DNA of 6,246 nt from Gammaproteobacteria bacterium (GCA_015484935.1 WFUQ01000259.1:1-6246), one strand, 5' to 3'. Positions 1 through 6,067 are shown, numbered from the stretch's first letter. Notes: a model not told the origin generated them from the letters alone. Numbers and translations are program-made.

Positions 1-49
1 GGTCTTCAGCATGCAGATAAATATAGAGTCTTATACTTAACGCAAACTT

Positions 50-75
50 AAAAATGTGCACAGGCGTGCGTTTTT
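50..75. terminator. Possible bidirectional rho-independent terminator
   Basis: A four-base-pair GC-rich stem, GCAC (58-61) and GTGC (66-69), encloses the loop AGGC. It is flanked by an A run (50-54) and a T run (71-75), so either strand would end in a short U tract. It lies 13 bases beyond the stop codon of the kinase gene, where a terminator is expected. The stem is short and extends only by wobble pairs, so this is tentative. Nothing else can be named in bases 1-49. Confidence 0.4.
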
Positions 76-87
76 GAGGCTTGATTA

Positions 88-1488
88 CTATGGTCGCTTG
101 AGGTTCTCGCAGAAATACTGGTAACGCTTTTCGAGAGGAAGAGACGATGCAGGCTGAAACGATTCTGTCCTCTGCCTGCACCATTGTTCAGGTCTGCCTG
201 CGGCGAGCCGCGCTATGCCACGGGATGTCGATTCGGTCTGCTCTGTACGCTGAACAGGCAGTCTACTCAGGTCTGACAGCCGCTGACACAGACCATCGAG
301 TTGCGACAGACCACCGCTGATATGCAGGCGATTCAATGGCTGTTCGGACTGCATCAGCGTCAGGTTGACGGTTAGCATAAAGACGATACTTTCGATGACC
401 GCGACAGCTTCCGCCGCCAGCGTTGCCTGTGAATTGTCGCAGGGCAGAAAGACCGCACCGATATCATTGCGCCACCACGGCGACCCAAGCCCGCCGATGG
501 TATTGAGAAAAACCGGCGGTCGCGCAATCTCATCCAGCCATACGGGCAGTTGCTGCCAGAGATCGCTGACACCATGATTTTCTTCCAGCCAGGTGAGCGC
601 ACTGCCGGCCCCGTTGACAGTGGCCTCTCGCAGATACTGAACCGAATGTGAATCAGAACAACGGATGCCTGTGAGAAGGCTATCGCTGTCAGCGTACTGT
701 CCGAGCGGACGTAATATAAATGCACCACTGCCGATGTTAATCAGCGCGGTATCGGTATCCAGTTCGGCATCGCTGTATATAGCAGCGTTCTGGTCGCCGC
801 TGATTGCAGTTAGTGGGATGTCAGACTCGGTGAGATGCCCGTGCGCTTGCTTAGTGTCTGACAGTATCGGAACACACATTGGCAGTGCGGATACCGGTAC
901 CTCAAACAGTTCAGCCAGCTGGCGAGACCAGTCGAGCTCAGCCAGACTGAACAACTGGGTGCGTTGTGCATTGGCATGATCGACGATATAAGGTTGTTCC
1001 TTCAGGAGATGGAACAACACATAACTGGCAACAGGGGACAGGCGCAGGTCTTTGTGTTGTGACGATTGAACGAGCAGACTGTGTAATTTACTGGCACCAT
1101 AATGCGCCGATAGAGGTAGCCCGGAGATGCGCTGAATCCTGCCTTCGTGTTGTCGTAGTTCACAGAGCTGTGAAGCACCACGGGTGTCCTGCCAGCTGAG
1201 TACCGGGCTGACTGCTGTCCCCTTTGGTGTCCAGGCGAGGACGGACGAGCGTTGCGAGGCGAACCCACAAGCGACGATGGTATCCGGTTCGGATACGCTG
1301 CTGACGAGAGTGTCGGTAACGTAACGGACAGACTGGATGATCTCATCCGCATCCTGTTCGATATGGGTGTCACTGAGACGGTCGAGAGAGATGGCTTTGC
1401 TGCACACATCGACCAGAGCCCCCGACTCATCGAATAAACCGGCACGACTGGCGTGGGTACCCTGATCGATGGCAAGAGTATATTTCAA
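88..1488 (-). CDS. FGGY-family carbohydrate kinase, glycerol-kinase-like
   Basis: A 466-residue cytoplasmic kinase of the FGGY family, which transfers phosphate from ATP to a sugar or polyol. The N-terminal FGGY domain opens with the phosphate-binding motif DQGTHASRAG (residues 8-17). It continues with GFASQRSSVLAW (75-86) and SWQDTRG (98-104), the counterparts of the NQRET and WQDRR regions of glycerol kinase. GDQNAA carries the expected catalytic base Asp232. The C-terminal domain has NIGSGAF (251-257) and the SGGLSQLDG nucleotide-binding loop (391-399). Tyr130 and Asp232 match glycerol-binding positions of E. coli GlpK (Tyr135, Asp245), but Glu84 of the Arg83-Glu84 pair is replaced by Ser81, so glycerol is doubtful as substrate. 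Length is slightly under the roughly 500 residues of GlpK. The start is TTG: an in-frame stop lies seven codons upstream, and the protein begins just where the family does. No strong ribosome binding site is visible. It stands alone, with no glycerol transport or dehydrogenase gene beside it. Confidence 0.88.
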   Translation of the reverse strand: MKYTLAIDQGTHASRAGLFDESGALVDVCSKAISLDRLSDTHIEQDADEIIQSVRYVTDTLVSSVSEPDTIVACGFASQRSSVLAWTPKGTAVSPVLSWQDTRGASQLCELRQHEGRIQRISGLPLSAHYGASKLHSLLVQSSQHKDLRLSPVASYVLFHLLKEQPYIVDHANAQRTQLFSLAELDWSRQLAELFEVPVSALPMCVPILSDTKQAHGHLTESDIPLTAISGDQNAAIYSDAELDTDTALINIGSGAFILRPLGQYADSDSLLTGIRCSDSHSVQYLREATVNGAGSALTWLEENHGVSDLWQQLPVWLDEIARPPVFLNTIGGLGSPWWRNDIGAVFLPCDNSQATLAAEAVAVIESIVFMLTVNLTLMQSEQPLNRLHISGGLSQLDGLCQRLSDLSRLPVQRTEQTESTSRGIARLAAGRPEQWCRQRTESFQPASSLPLEKRYQYFCENLKRP

Positions 1489-1845
1489 AGTAGATCGTGT
1501 ACACGTTCACATGGCATAACGTGATAATAGCAGTGATAGTGTTATGTGTGGAAAAGCGTGTTAGCCGCGAAGGACGTTTTTGCCGCGAAGGGCGCGAAAG
1601 AACGCAAAAATATTGTTCTGGTTAGTACTTATTTCACCGCAGAGACGCAGAGGTCACAGAGAAAACCTTTATGGTTTATTGAGGATCGATTGAAGTATTC
1701 TACTATTTCCTATCGTTTCACATAGATTCACACTAGCTGTTTTTTACTTCGCGTTTATTCGCGCCCTTCGCGGCAAAACGCCTTGTTTAGCAATTACCTG
1801 CTGACTAATCTGAAAACGCCATCCCTGGCAACAGATTACCGGCTG
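1489..1845. other. Intergenic region between spondin and kinase genes
   Basis: This 357-base gap should hold the kinase promoter. Near the kinase start are a perfect ten-base palindrome, CGTGTACACG (1496-1505), and a direct repeat GTGAT (1521-1525 and 1533-1537, 12 bp apart). CATAAC (1515-1520) pairs with GTTATG (1541-1546). Any of these could be operator sequence, but none matches a known site I can name. A TATTAT hexamer on the minus strand (1524-1529) is a weak -10 candidate with no good -35. Most of the rest is the composite repeat described separately. No credible gene was found; the plus-strand frame from 1783 to 2070 is antisense to the spondin gene. Confidence 0.6.
1561..1785. repeat. 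Composite inverted-repeat element A
   Basis: The arms 1578-1598 and 1758-1778 are perfect 21-base inverted copies of a GCCGCGAAGGGCGCGAA-type sequence. Similarity continues imperfectly inward (AACGC then an A run; TTTTTACTTCGCGTTTATT on the other side) and outward (AAGGACG against CGCCTT). A further partial copy, TTAGCCGCGAAGGACG, precedes the left arm at 1561-1576 and is identical to part of element B. The interior carries a second repeat-like motif, CACCGCAGAGACGCAGAGG (1635-1653). I recall both motifs as recurring intergenic repeats in diverse bacteria, but could not check this. There is no coding capacity. It lies downstream of the spondin gene and upstream of the kinase gene. Confidence 0.75.
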
Positions 1846-2523
1846 TTAGTCTTCAGCACCGGATACACGACGTATTTCTATCTTCGCGGTCGGGTTGTGC
1901 CAGTCATATGTCTCCGCAGCGAGATCAGCTATACCAGCGATGCCACCACTGATATGGACATAACCCTCACCACCGGCACCGGGAGAACCACCTTCGCCAC
2001 CACAGACAGGACCGGGGATGTGCATACAGTTCTCATCGTTAGGTTCAGTGCCTGCGTCATAACCGGGTGAATAATAGACACGGCTACGATGATGTTTGGG
2101 TGCTTTGACGCTATTCAACGCGATGAAACTGTCATTGGTTGGAATCAACATCGAAGCCAGGCTGATACGTTTCGCCCCACGTCTTGCAGAGACGGTGACG
2201 GTGACAGATTGACCGGGCATCAACAGACCACCTGAATTGGCTGTGTCGATGACGTGATGATCGGAATCCAGCATGGCTGTCAGTGGTGCGACGTCTCCGC
2301 CTTCTGCCAGCGCAGATAATTCAGGACTGGCAGCCGAACCGAGCTCGAACAGATTAACGCCATTGCGATGACTGCTCACCAGAATGGGAGTGAATACCTG
2401 AGCACGCGTCAGGTTGGTGACTGTGACTTCGTATCGTGCGTAACCGTCAGCCAGAACTGCTGAAGAATACAGCAGACTGCTACATAGAGTCGTTGCTGCG
2501 ATTTTGCTGAAATTTTTTAACAT
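1846..2523 (-). CDS. Secreted Spondin_N-domain protein
   Basis: A 225-residue exported protein. Residues 1-25 form a Sec signal peptide: Lys3 and Lys7, a hydrophobic core, then a VLA cleavage site before Asp26. There is no convincing lipobox. The mature part fits the bacterial Spondin_N family: a YEVTVTNLTRAQVFTPILVSS opening strand (31-51), an acidic or alanine-rich middle, GQSVTVTVSA (104-113), the SLASMLIPTNDSFIALN core (121-137), YSPGYDAGTEPND (151-163) and a closing AKIEIRRV strand (213-220). Cys166 and Cys174 could form a periplasmic disulfide next to a Gly-rich stretch (175-187). In animals this domain belongs to the adhesive extracellular matrix protein F-spondin; the bacterial function is unknown to me. 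The ATG start has a clear AGGAG site seven bases upstream (2531-2535). The gene stands alone, flanked on both sides by related inverted-repeat elements. Its upstream region shares a motif with the nearby response-regulator promoter. Confidence 0.85.
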   Translation of the reverse strand: MLKNFSKIAATTLCSSLLYSSAVLADGYARYEVTVTNLTRAQVFTPILVSSHRNGVNLFELGSAASPELSALAEGGDVAPLTAMLDSDHHVIDTANSGGLLMPGQSVTVTVSARRGAKRISLASMLIPTNDSFIALNSVKAPKHHRSRVYYSPGYDAGTEPNDENCMHIPGPVCGGEGGSPGAGGEGYVHISGGIAGIADLAAETYDWHNPTAKIEIRRVSGAED

Positions 2524-2596
2524 TGTTGTGCTCCTGAAATTATGATGGTTGCTGCGCTGTGTAGAGCGTCAGTAGCGATAGATTGTGCTTTTCAGG

Positions 2597-2622
2597 TCAC
2601 AGGGGTCTCACCTGAATGTCAC
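2597..2622 (-). promoter_or_regulatory. Candidate response-regulator binding site upstream of spondin gene
   Basis: On the minus strand, 2597-2611 contains GTGA half-sites 11 bp apart, and a third GTGA follows in the same phase (2619-2622). The 15-base core matches 12 of 15 positions of the motif at 5179-5193 in front of the response-regulator gene, in the same orientation relative to its gene. It ends 73 bases upstream of the spondin start. Direct repeats at one-helical-turn spacing are the usual binding pattern of OmpR/PhoB-type regulators. Binding is inferred. Confidence 0.42.
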
Positions 2623-2700
2623 GATTTCATAACATTCATAAATTATTTTGTCGTAGTAAGTGTGTGTTGCAGAGGCGATGAGTTTGGATAGGGTGGTTTA

Positions 2701-2894
2701 TTTGCCGCGAAGGACGCGAAATGCGCGAAGATAAAAACTGTTGTTGTGAATAACCTTACCAGAACGTCATTCCCGCATGTTTCTAGCGGGAATCCACCTG
2801 CTCTGATATTGAACGACACATTTAACTATCAGTTAACGGGAGCGGTGAGAGTCGCACCCGAAAATCAGTCTTTATTCGCGTCCTTCGCGGCTAA
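2701..2894. repeat. Composite inverted-repeat element B
   Basis: The arms 2704-2720 and 2875-2891 are perfect 17-base inverted copies of GCCGCGAAGGACGCGAA. Similarity extends on each inner side to an AAAAACTG or AAAGACTG end. The unit is the same as in element A, with one internal substitution (GGACG for GGGCG). The interior holds an unrelated hairpin repeat (2769-2793). The element sits 18 bases past the histidine-kinase stop and could influence 3' end formation, but it lacks a U tract where an intrinsic terminator would need one. Confidence 0.72.
2769..2793. repeat. ATTCCCGC/GCGGGAAT hairpin repeat (dRS3-like)
   Basis: A perfect eight-base inverted repeat, ATTCCCGC (2769-2776) and GCGGGAAT (2786-2793), has a nine-base spacer. 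The surrounding GTC and CCACC bases match a dispersed repeat familiar from many proteobacterial intergenic regions. It resembles the dRS3 repeat of Neisseria, whose core is ATTCCC-N8-GGGAAT. It is nested inside repeat element B. The resemblance is from memory and not checked by a search. Confidence 0.55.
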
Positions 2895-2912
2895 CAGACT
2901 TGCAGTAATTAC

Positions 2913-4391
2913 CTAGTAATTCGCCACCTGCGCAGGTAACGAGAAATCAAACACTGTTCCCTGATGCAATCGACTATTCACTGTCAACTGGCTACCATGC
3001 AATTCAACGATACGTTGCGCGATCGCCAGGCCCAGACCTGCACCTGATTGTGATTTATCCTTACCCGGTTTTTTATAGAACCGCTGAAAGATAAGCGGCA
3101 GTTCGTCTTCGGCGATACCGTGTCCGGTATCGGCTACATTGACAGTCACGAACAGACCATCAGAATTCAGCTCCAGTTTGATCGTGCCATCACTCGGGGT
3201 ATGTTTGAGTGCATTATCCACCAGATTATCCAGCACCCGTTCTATCAGCCCGATATCGGCTTCGACATAAGGTACGTCGGAATCGATATCGACTTCGAGG
3301 TGGATGTTCTGTTGTTCGGCGCGCAGGTGAAATTTCTGCATCACATCGTGTGCCAGCTCGGCGAGTGAAAACGTTTCCTTGTGAAGTTTGAGTTCGCCTG
3401 CATCCAGCTTCGCGAGTTCGAACAGTTCGGTGACCAGCTTGCTCAGTCGCTCGGAGTTGTTGTGCGCTATCTTCAGATAAGACTGTCTTTCTTCAGCCGT
3501 CAGGGTGTCGTCTTTTAACAATAAGGTTTCGAGATAGCCATTGAGTGAAGCCAGCGGTGTGCGCAGGTCGTGCGATACATTGGCGACCAGTTCACGACGC
3601 AAGGCATCGGTTTCCTTCAGTCGTAAAACCTGTTCCTGGATCTGTCGTGACATCTGTTGAAAGGTTTCGGACATGGCATCGATCTCATCGCTGCTGCCTT
3701 TGTGTTTTTCTGGATAGCTAACGGCCTGCTCGAACCCCTGTTCACGGAATACTTCCATCGAATGACTCAGACTGCGCAAGCGTCTGGTCAGCAGGAAGAA
3801 GATCGCCAGACCACCGACGAAAGCGAATATCAGTGCCAACACGATGGCACCGACTCCCAGACGCATGATGCTGCTCTGCTGCAATAACTGGCTGATGTAA
3901 TCGACCTGTTTGCTGCCGAGTACCGCATAGATATAACCGTTGCGGGTACCATCTTTTATGATGGGGGAGACCGAGAATGCCCGTTTGCCGTCGTCGCTTT
4001 TCGGGTCATCGCCCAGTACAGGCATATCCTGTTCACCTGACAGCATTTTTTCGACTGGTTTGAGGGATATGTGATCGCGTACGACTGAGCCCGGTTCTGC
4101 GGAATAGGCGATGACTTCACCGTCATTACCGAGCAGGTATAGCTCCAGGCTGGGGTTGATCGTCATCACTGTCTGGAACAGGCTTTTCAATTCGTCCTGA
4201 TCGACCTCGCCATCCTTCACCTGTACACGCTCCTCGACGATATACATCGCGAGATTGCGGTTGAGTTTCTGTGCGACCTCCTGCTGATACATATAGGCTG
4301 AATTGAGAGAGGCGAATATGAATGTGCCGCCGACCAACACGAACAATACGAACAGCGCGAGCGACATCTTGGCATAGAGGGTGCGGAACAT
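2913..4391 (-). CDS. Membrane sensor histidine kinase (HAMP, HisKA, HATPase_c)
   Basis: A 492-residue sensor kinase and partner of the response regulator just upstream. Numbering from MFRTLY, TM1 spans about residues 9-31. A periplasmic sensing region of about 140 residues (33-175, perhaps PAS- or Cache-like) follows, then TM2 (about 176-200), a HAMP linker (about 201-255) and a HisKA domain. The H-box is VSHDLRTPL with phospho-acceptor His274. The ATPase domain has the N-box (DNLVDNALKHTP, 388-399), G1 (DTGHGI, 421-426), an F-box (FQRFYKK) and G2 (GAGLGLA, 450-456). The reading frame is open to a GTG at 4442, but the ATG at 4391 is preferred: it begins one base after the regulator's TGA and puts the membrane segment in its usual place near the N-terminus. 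No Shine-Dalgarno site precedes it, so translational coupling is likely. The sensed signal cannot be told from sequence. Confidence 0.93.
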   Translation of the reverse strand: MFRTLYAKMSLALFVLFVLVGGTFIFASLNSAYMYQQEVAQKLNRNLAMYIVEERVQVKDGEVDQDELKSLFQTVMTINPSLELYLLGNDGEVIAYSAEPGSVVRDHISLKPVEKMLSGEQDMPVLGDDPKSDDGKRAFSVSPIIKDGTRNGYIYAVLGSKQVDYISQLLQQSSIMRLGVGAIVLALIFAFVGGLAIFFLLTRRLRSLSHSMEVFREQGFEQAVSYPEKHKGSSDEIDAMSETFQQMSRQIQEQVLRLKETDALRRELVANVSHDLRTPLASLNGYLETLLLKDDTLTAEERQSYLKIAHNNSERLSKLVTELFELAKLDAGELKLHKETFSLAELAHDVMQKFHLRAEQQNIHLEVDIDSDVPYVEADIGLIERVLDNLVDNALKHTPSDGTIKLELNSDGLFVTVNVADTGHGIAEDELPLIFQRFYKKPGKDKSQSGAGLGLAIAQRIVELHGSQLTVNSRLHQGTVFDFSLPAQVANY

Positions 4392-4392
4392 A

Positions 4393-5130
4393 TCAGGCGG
4401 CCGATTGATCGCTGTCGAACTCTGCGAATTTATAACCCACACCCCAGACCGTCAGGATGTAATCCGCATCCGCAGGATTGCGTTCGATCTTCTTGCGTAG
4501 TCGGTTGATGTGTGAATTCACCGTGTGTTCATAGCCGTCATGGCCATAGCCCCACACCATATCAAGTAATTGGGTGCGACTGTAAACTCGCCCGGGGTTG
4601 CGTGCAAAATGCAGTAGCAGATCAAACTCAGTCGCAGTCAGATCGACTTTCCTGTCGGCGATGGACACGGTCCTGCTGGCAGGTTCGATGAGCAGATCGT
4701 GTACCCTGATGTTGTCACTCAGCTCACCGTTCTGAGTCATCGTGCTGAGCTGAATACGCCGCATGATCGCCTTCACGCGCGCTTGTAGCTCCTTCACAGA
4801 AAACGGTTTGGTCAGGTAATCATCTGCACCCAGCTCCAGCCCCAGCACCCGGTCCAGCTCCGAGGATTTAGCCGTCAGCATCAGGATAGGGGTGTGCACC
4901 GCATTGCCACGCAAACGCCGGCATATCTCCAGCCCATCGAGATTAGGCAACATCAGATCGAGGATAATCAGGTCGAACTCCCCCTTGCTGGCAAGCTCTA
5001 GCCCGGTCTGCCCATCGTGGGTGACTATCACATCAAACGCGATATCACGCAGATGAAGCTCCAGCAGATGGGCGATATCCCGGTCATCCTCAACCACGAG
5101 GATGTTTCTGGAAATGGATTTGTTAGGCAT
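4393..5130 (-). CDS. OmpR/PhoB-family response regulator
   Basis: A 245-residue cytoplasmic transcription factor. The receiver domain (about residues 9-122) carries the acidic cluster Glu14-Asp15-Asp16, phospho-acceptor Asp58 in LIILDLMLPNLDG, Thr86 in MLTAKSS and Lys108 in GADDYLTKPFS, so all phosphorylation residues are present. A linker (about 123-138) leads to a C-terminal winged-helix domain with LTATEFDLLLHFARNPGRVYSR, the recognition-helix region HTVNSHINRLRKKIE and the closing wing ILTVWGVGYKF. It is first in a two-gene operon with the histidine kinase, so the pair should act as sensor and regulator. The start is ATG; the ribosome binding site is weak. A GTGA direct-repeat motif lies 49-63 bases upstream and recurs before the spondin gene, which suggests autoregulation and a local target. 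It is close to PhoB/RpaB-like regulators in style, but I would not give it a specific name. Confidence 0.95.
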   Translation of the reverse strand: MPNKSISRNILVVEDDRDIAHLLELHLRDIAFDVIVTHDGQTGLELASKGEFDLIILDLMLPNLDGLEICRRLRGNAVHTPILMLTAKSSELDRVLGLELGADDYLTKPFSVKELQARVKAIMRRIQLSTMTQNGELSDNIRVHDLLIEPASRTVSIADRKVDLTATEFDLLLHFARNPGRVYSRTQLLDMVWGYGHDGYEHTVNSHINRLRKKIERNPADADYILTVWGVGYKFAEFDSDQSAA

Positions 5131-5161
5131 AGCGGACAGACTCAGGTTTTTCTACATGAGT

Positions 5162-5193
5162 ATGTTAGACGTGATATTTCACAGAAGTGTCAC
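5162..5193 (-). promoter_or_regulatory. Candidate autoregulatory promoter of the two-component operon
   Basis: On the minus strand, 5179-5193 reads GTGACACTTCTGTGA, two GTGA half-sites 11 bp apart. Eleven bases downstream is TAACAT (5162-5167), matching four of six positions of a -10 box. A direct-repeat site in place of a -35, about 11 bases before the -10, is the arrangement of PhoB-type activated promoters. The same motif at 12 of 15 positions precedes the spondin gene. The role is inferred from pattern and position. Confidence 0.42.
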
Positions 5194-5303
5194 AAATGCT
5201 TGAAATATTTATGGTTCTGGTGGAGGGGGAGGATCAACAGAATCAGCAGTCAAGTCAGCCTGTGACTGCATGTTGACACAGAGTTTTGAACACCTCGGAA
5301 ATT

Positions 5304-5329
5304 TTCACCATCTTGAACTCGATGGTGAA
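5304..5329. repeat. Nine-base inverted repeat between the toxin and regulator genes
   Basis: TTCACCATC (5304-5312) and GATGGTGAA (5321-5329) form a perfect stem with an eight-base loop, 71 bases beyond the toxin stop codon. It could stop transcription of the toxin-antitoxin operon, but no U tract follows on either strand, so a terminator role is weak. The rest of 5131-5399 shows only the regulator promoter and two very short open frames. Confidence 0.35.
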
Positions 5330-5399
5330 GAACAAAACAGAATGGGCTTTTTAATGATTATTGATGGGGATTGACATCACAGTCGCTTGCTATGTTTTC

Positions 5400-5663
5400 T
5401 TATTCATAGTGAGTCCAAAGCCTGATAACTTTAATGGTTCTCTCTTCTTCGTATATTTGATATACGAGCCTATGTTGAATGTTGATACGGCGTGAATAAG
5501 CACCTGATAAATCACCAACCAATTTTTCATACGGCGGTGGATTTTGGTAAGGGTCTTTTTGAATGATATCTAACAGTTTTTTTGCTTTATTTTTTAGACC
5601 AGAAGAAGCTAGCTTTTGAGCATCCTTTTGAGCTTGTTTTGTATACACTATTTCCCAAGTCAC
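5400..5663 (-). CDS. yoeB: YoeB/Txe-family mRNA interferase toxin
   Basis: An 87-residue toxin of the RelE superfamily, YoeB/Txe branch, which cleaves mRNA at the ribosome when freed from its antitoxin. Glu46, Arg65 (in INIQHRLVY) and the C-terminal His85-Tyr86 correspond to Glu46, Arg65 and His83-Tyr84 of E. coli YoeB. The signature LSGAYSRRINIQHRLVYQI (52-70) is the best-conserved stretch. The start is taken as GTG at 5663: it overlaps the antitoxin's TGA in a GTGA arrangement, has AAGGAG (5672-5677) eight bases upstream, and makes residue numbering line up exactly with E. coli YoeB. The frame also allows a TTG one codon earlier. Coding sequence is AT-rich (20 of 60 bases G or C in 5401-5460, against 31 of 60 in 121-180), which suggests acquisition by transfer. 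The catalytic residues are intact, so it is probably active. Confidence 0.9.
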   Translation of the reverse strand: MTWEIVYTKQAQKDAQKLASSGLKNKAKKLLDIIQKDPYQNPPPYEKLVGDLSGAYSRRINIQHRLVYQIYEEERTIKVIRLWTHYE

Positions 5664-5902
5664 CAATCAAGCTCCTTGGAGCTTTCAGATAGATCTTGTT
5701 TCATCCCTTCCTGGATAGACTCTCTCATTCCTGGTACTGATAGCAAATGAAGAGTTTCGGAGATTGCATTCCAATCATCTTCGGAAACTAGTACTGCATT
5801 GCCCCTTTTTCCTGTAATTACAACAGGTTGGTGTGTTTCTGTAGCTTCATCAATAAGGCTGTACAGTTTTGACCTAGCCTCGGTAGCATTTAGTATAGTC
5901 AT
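5660..5902 (-). CDS. yefM: YefM/Phd-family antitoxin
   Basis: An 80-residue antitoxin, first gene of the operon. The N-terminal Phd/YefM DNA-binding fold is recognisable: ILNATEARSKLYSLIDEATE (residues 3-22), QPVVITGKRGNAVLVSEDDWNAISETLHLL (25-54). The acidic C-terminal tail (61-80) is the part that in this family wraps and neutralises the toxin. The usual role is to bind YoeB and, with it, repress the shared promoter. The ATG start is preceded by AGAGGT (5911-5916). Two adjacent palindromes upstream form the expected operator. It overlaps the toxin start by four bases, so the two proteins should be translationally coupled. Full length, no damage seen. Confidence 0.9.
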   Translation of the reverse strand: MTILNATEARSKLYSLIDEATETHQPVVITGKRGNAVLVSEDDWNAISETLHLLSVPGMRESIQEGMKQDLSESSKELDW

Positions 5903-5922
5903 GATTATTTACCTCTTGATTT

Positions 5923-5944
5923 AGCGTACGCTAATACGTACGTA
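5923..5944 (-). promoter_or_regulatory. Double-palindrome operator of the toxin-antitoxin operon
   Basis: Two perfect ten-base palindromes, AGCGTACGCT (5923-5932) and TACGTACGTA (5935-5944), have centres exactly 12 bp apart. They lie 21-42 bases upstream of the antitoxin start. From memory, the E. coli yefM-yoeB operator has paired palindromes with TGTACA cores at the same 12-bp spacing; here the cores are CGTACG-type. A minus-strand TTGAAA (5956-5961) is a possible -35, with a poor -10 inside the operator. Confidence 0.6.
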
Positions 5945-5989
5945 AAATCAAGATTTTTTCAACATAACGCTTTGCTCTGCGCAACCGGG

Positions 5990-6067
5990 GACAGACCACG
6001 GTTTATGCGAGGAAAAAGCCCATCAGACCAAGTTAGCTTGATTGTTTCCTAAAAACCGTGGTCTGTC
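5990..6067. repeat. REP-like imperfect palindrome, cut by the insertion sequence
   Basis: A perfect 15-base inverted repeat, GACAGACCACGGTTT (5990-6004) and its complement (6053-6067), continues inward after a bulge with AGGAAA (6010-6015) and TTTCCT (6045-6050). The loop holds a smaller CAAG-TTAG-CTTG hairpin (6029-6040). On the left the sequence continues outward as CAACCGGG (5982-5989), while on the right the insertion-sequence end begins immediately. GTGGTCTGTCCCC-type palindromes are, from memory, associated with REP elements and their Y1 transposases. No such transposase is present here. Confidence 0.5.

Larger units (their letters stand above)
2524..2912. other. Intergenic region between histidine kinase and spondin genes
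   Basis: This 389-base gap divides in two. The spondin-proximal part (2524-2640) holds the ribosome binding site and a candidate regulator-binding motif. That motif overlaps a seven-base inverted repeat, TTCAGGT (2591-2597) and ACCTGAA (2610-2616). No convincing -35/-10 pair was found. The distal part (2701-2894) is repeat element B, which begins only 18 bases past the kinase stop codon. A small palindrome, TTAACT-ATC-AGTTAA (2822-2836), lies inside it. No gene was found. Confidence 0.6.

Noticed and set aside
372..728. 118-residue minus-strand open frame inside the kinase gene
   Set aside because: Out-of-frame shadow of a gene with clear family motifs over its whole length; the same applies to the other frames at 365-1475.
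1496..1505. CGTGTACACG palindrome near the kinase start as an operator
   Set aside because: Perfect but only ten bases, with no known regulator match and no second copy in the window; kept only as a note in the intergenic entry.
1818..1829. GCCA-TCCC-TGGC hairpin after the spondin gene followed by a short T run on the minus strand
   Set aside because: A four-base stem and four Ts are too weak to call a terminator.
1783..2070. 95-residue plus-strand open frame
   Set aside because: It is antisense to the spondin gene's C-terminal coding region and has no motif or clear ribosome binding site.
4392..4442. Longer histidine kinase starting at the GTG at 4442
   Set aside because: It adds 17 non-hydrophobic residues before the membrane segment and overlaps the regulator gene by 50 bases; the ATG at 4391 just after the regulator stop fits operon and protein better.
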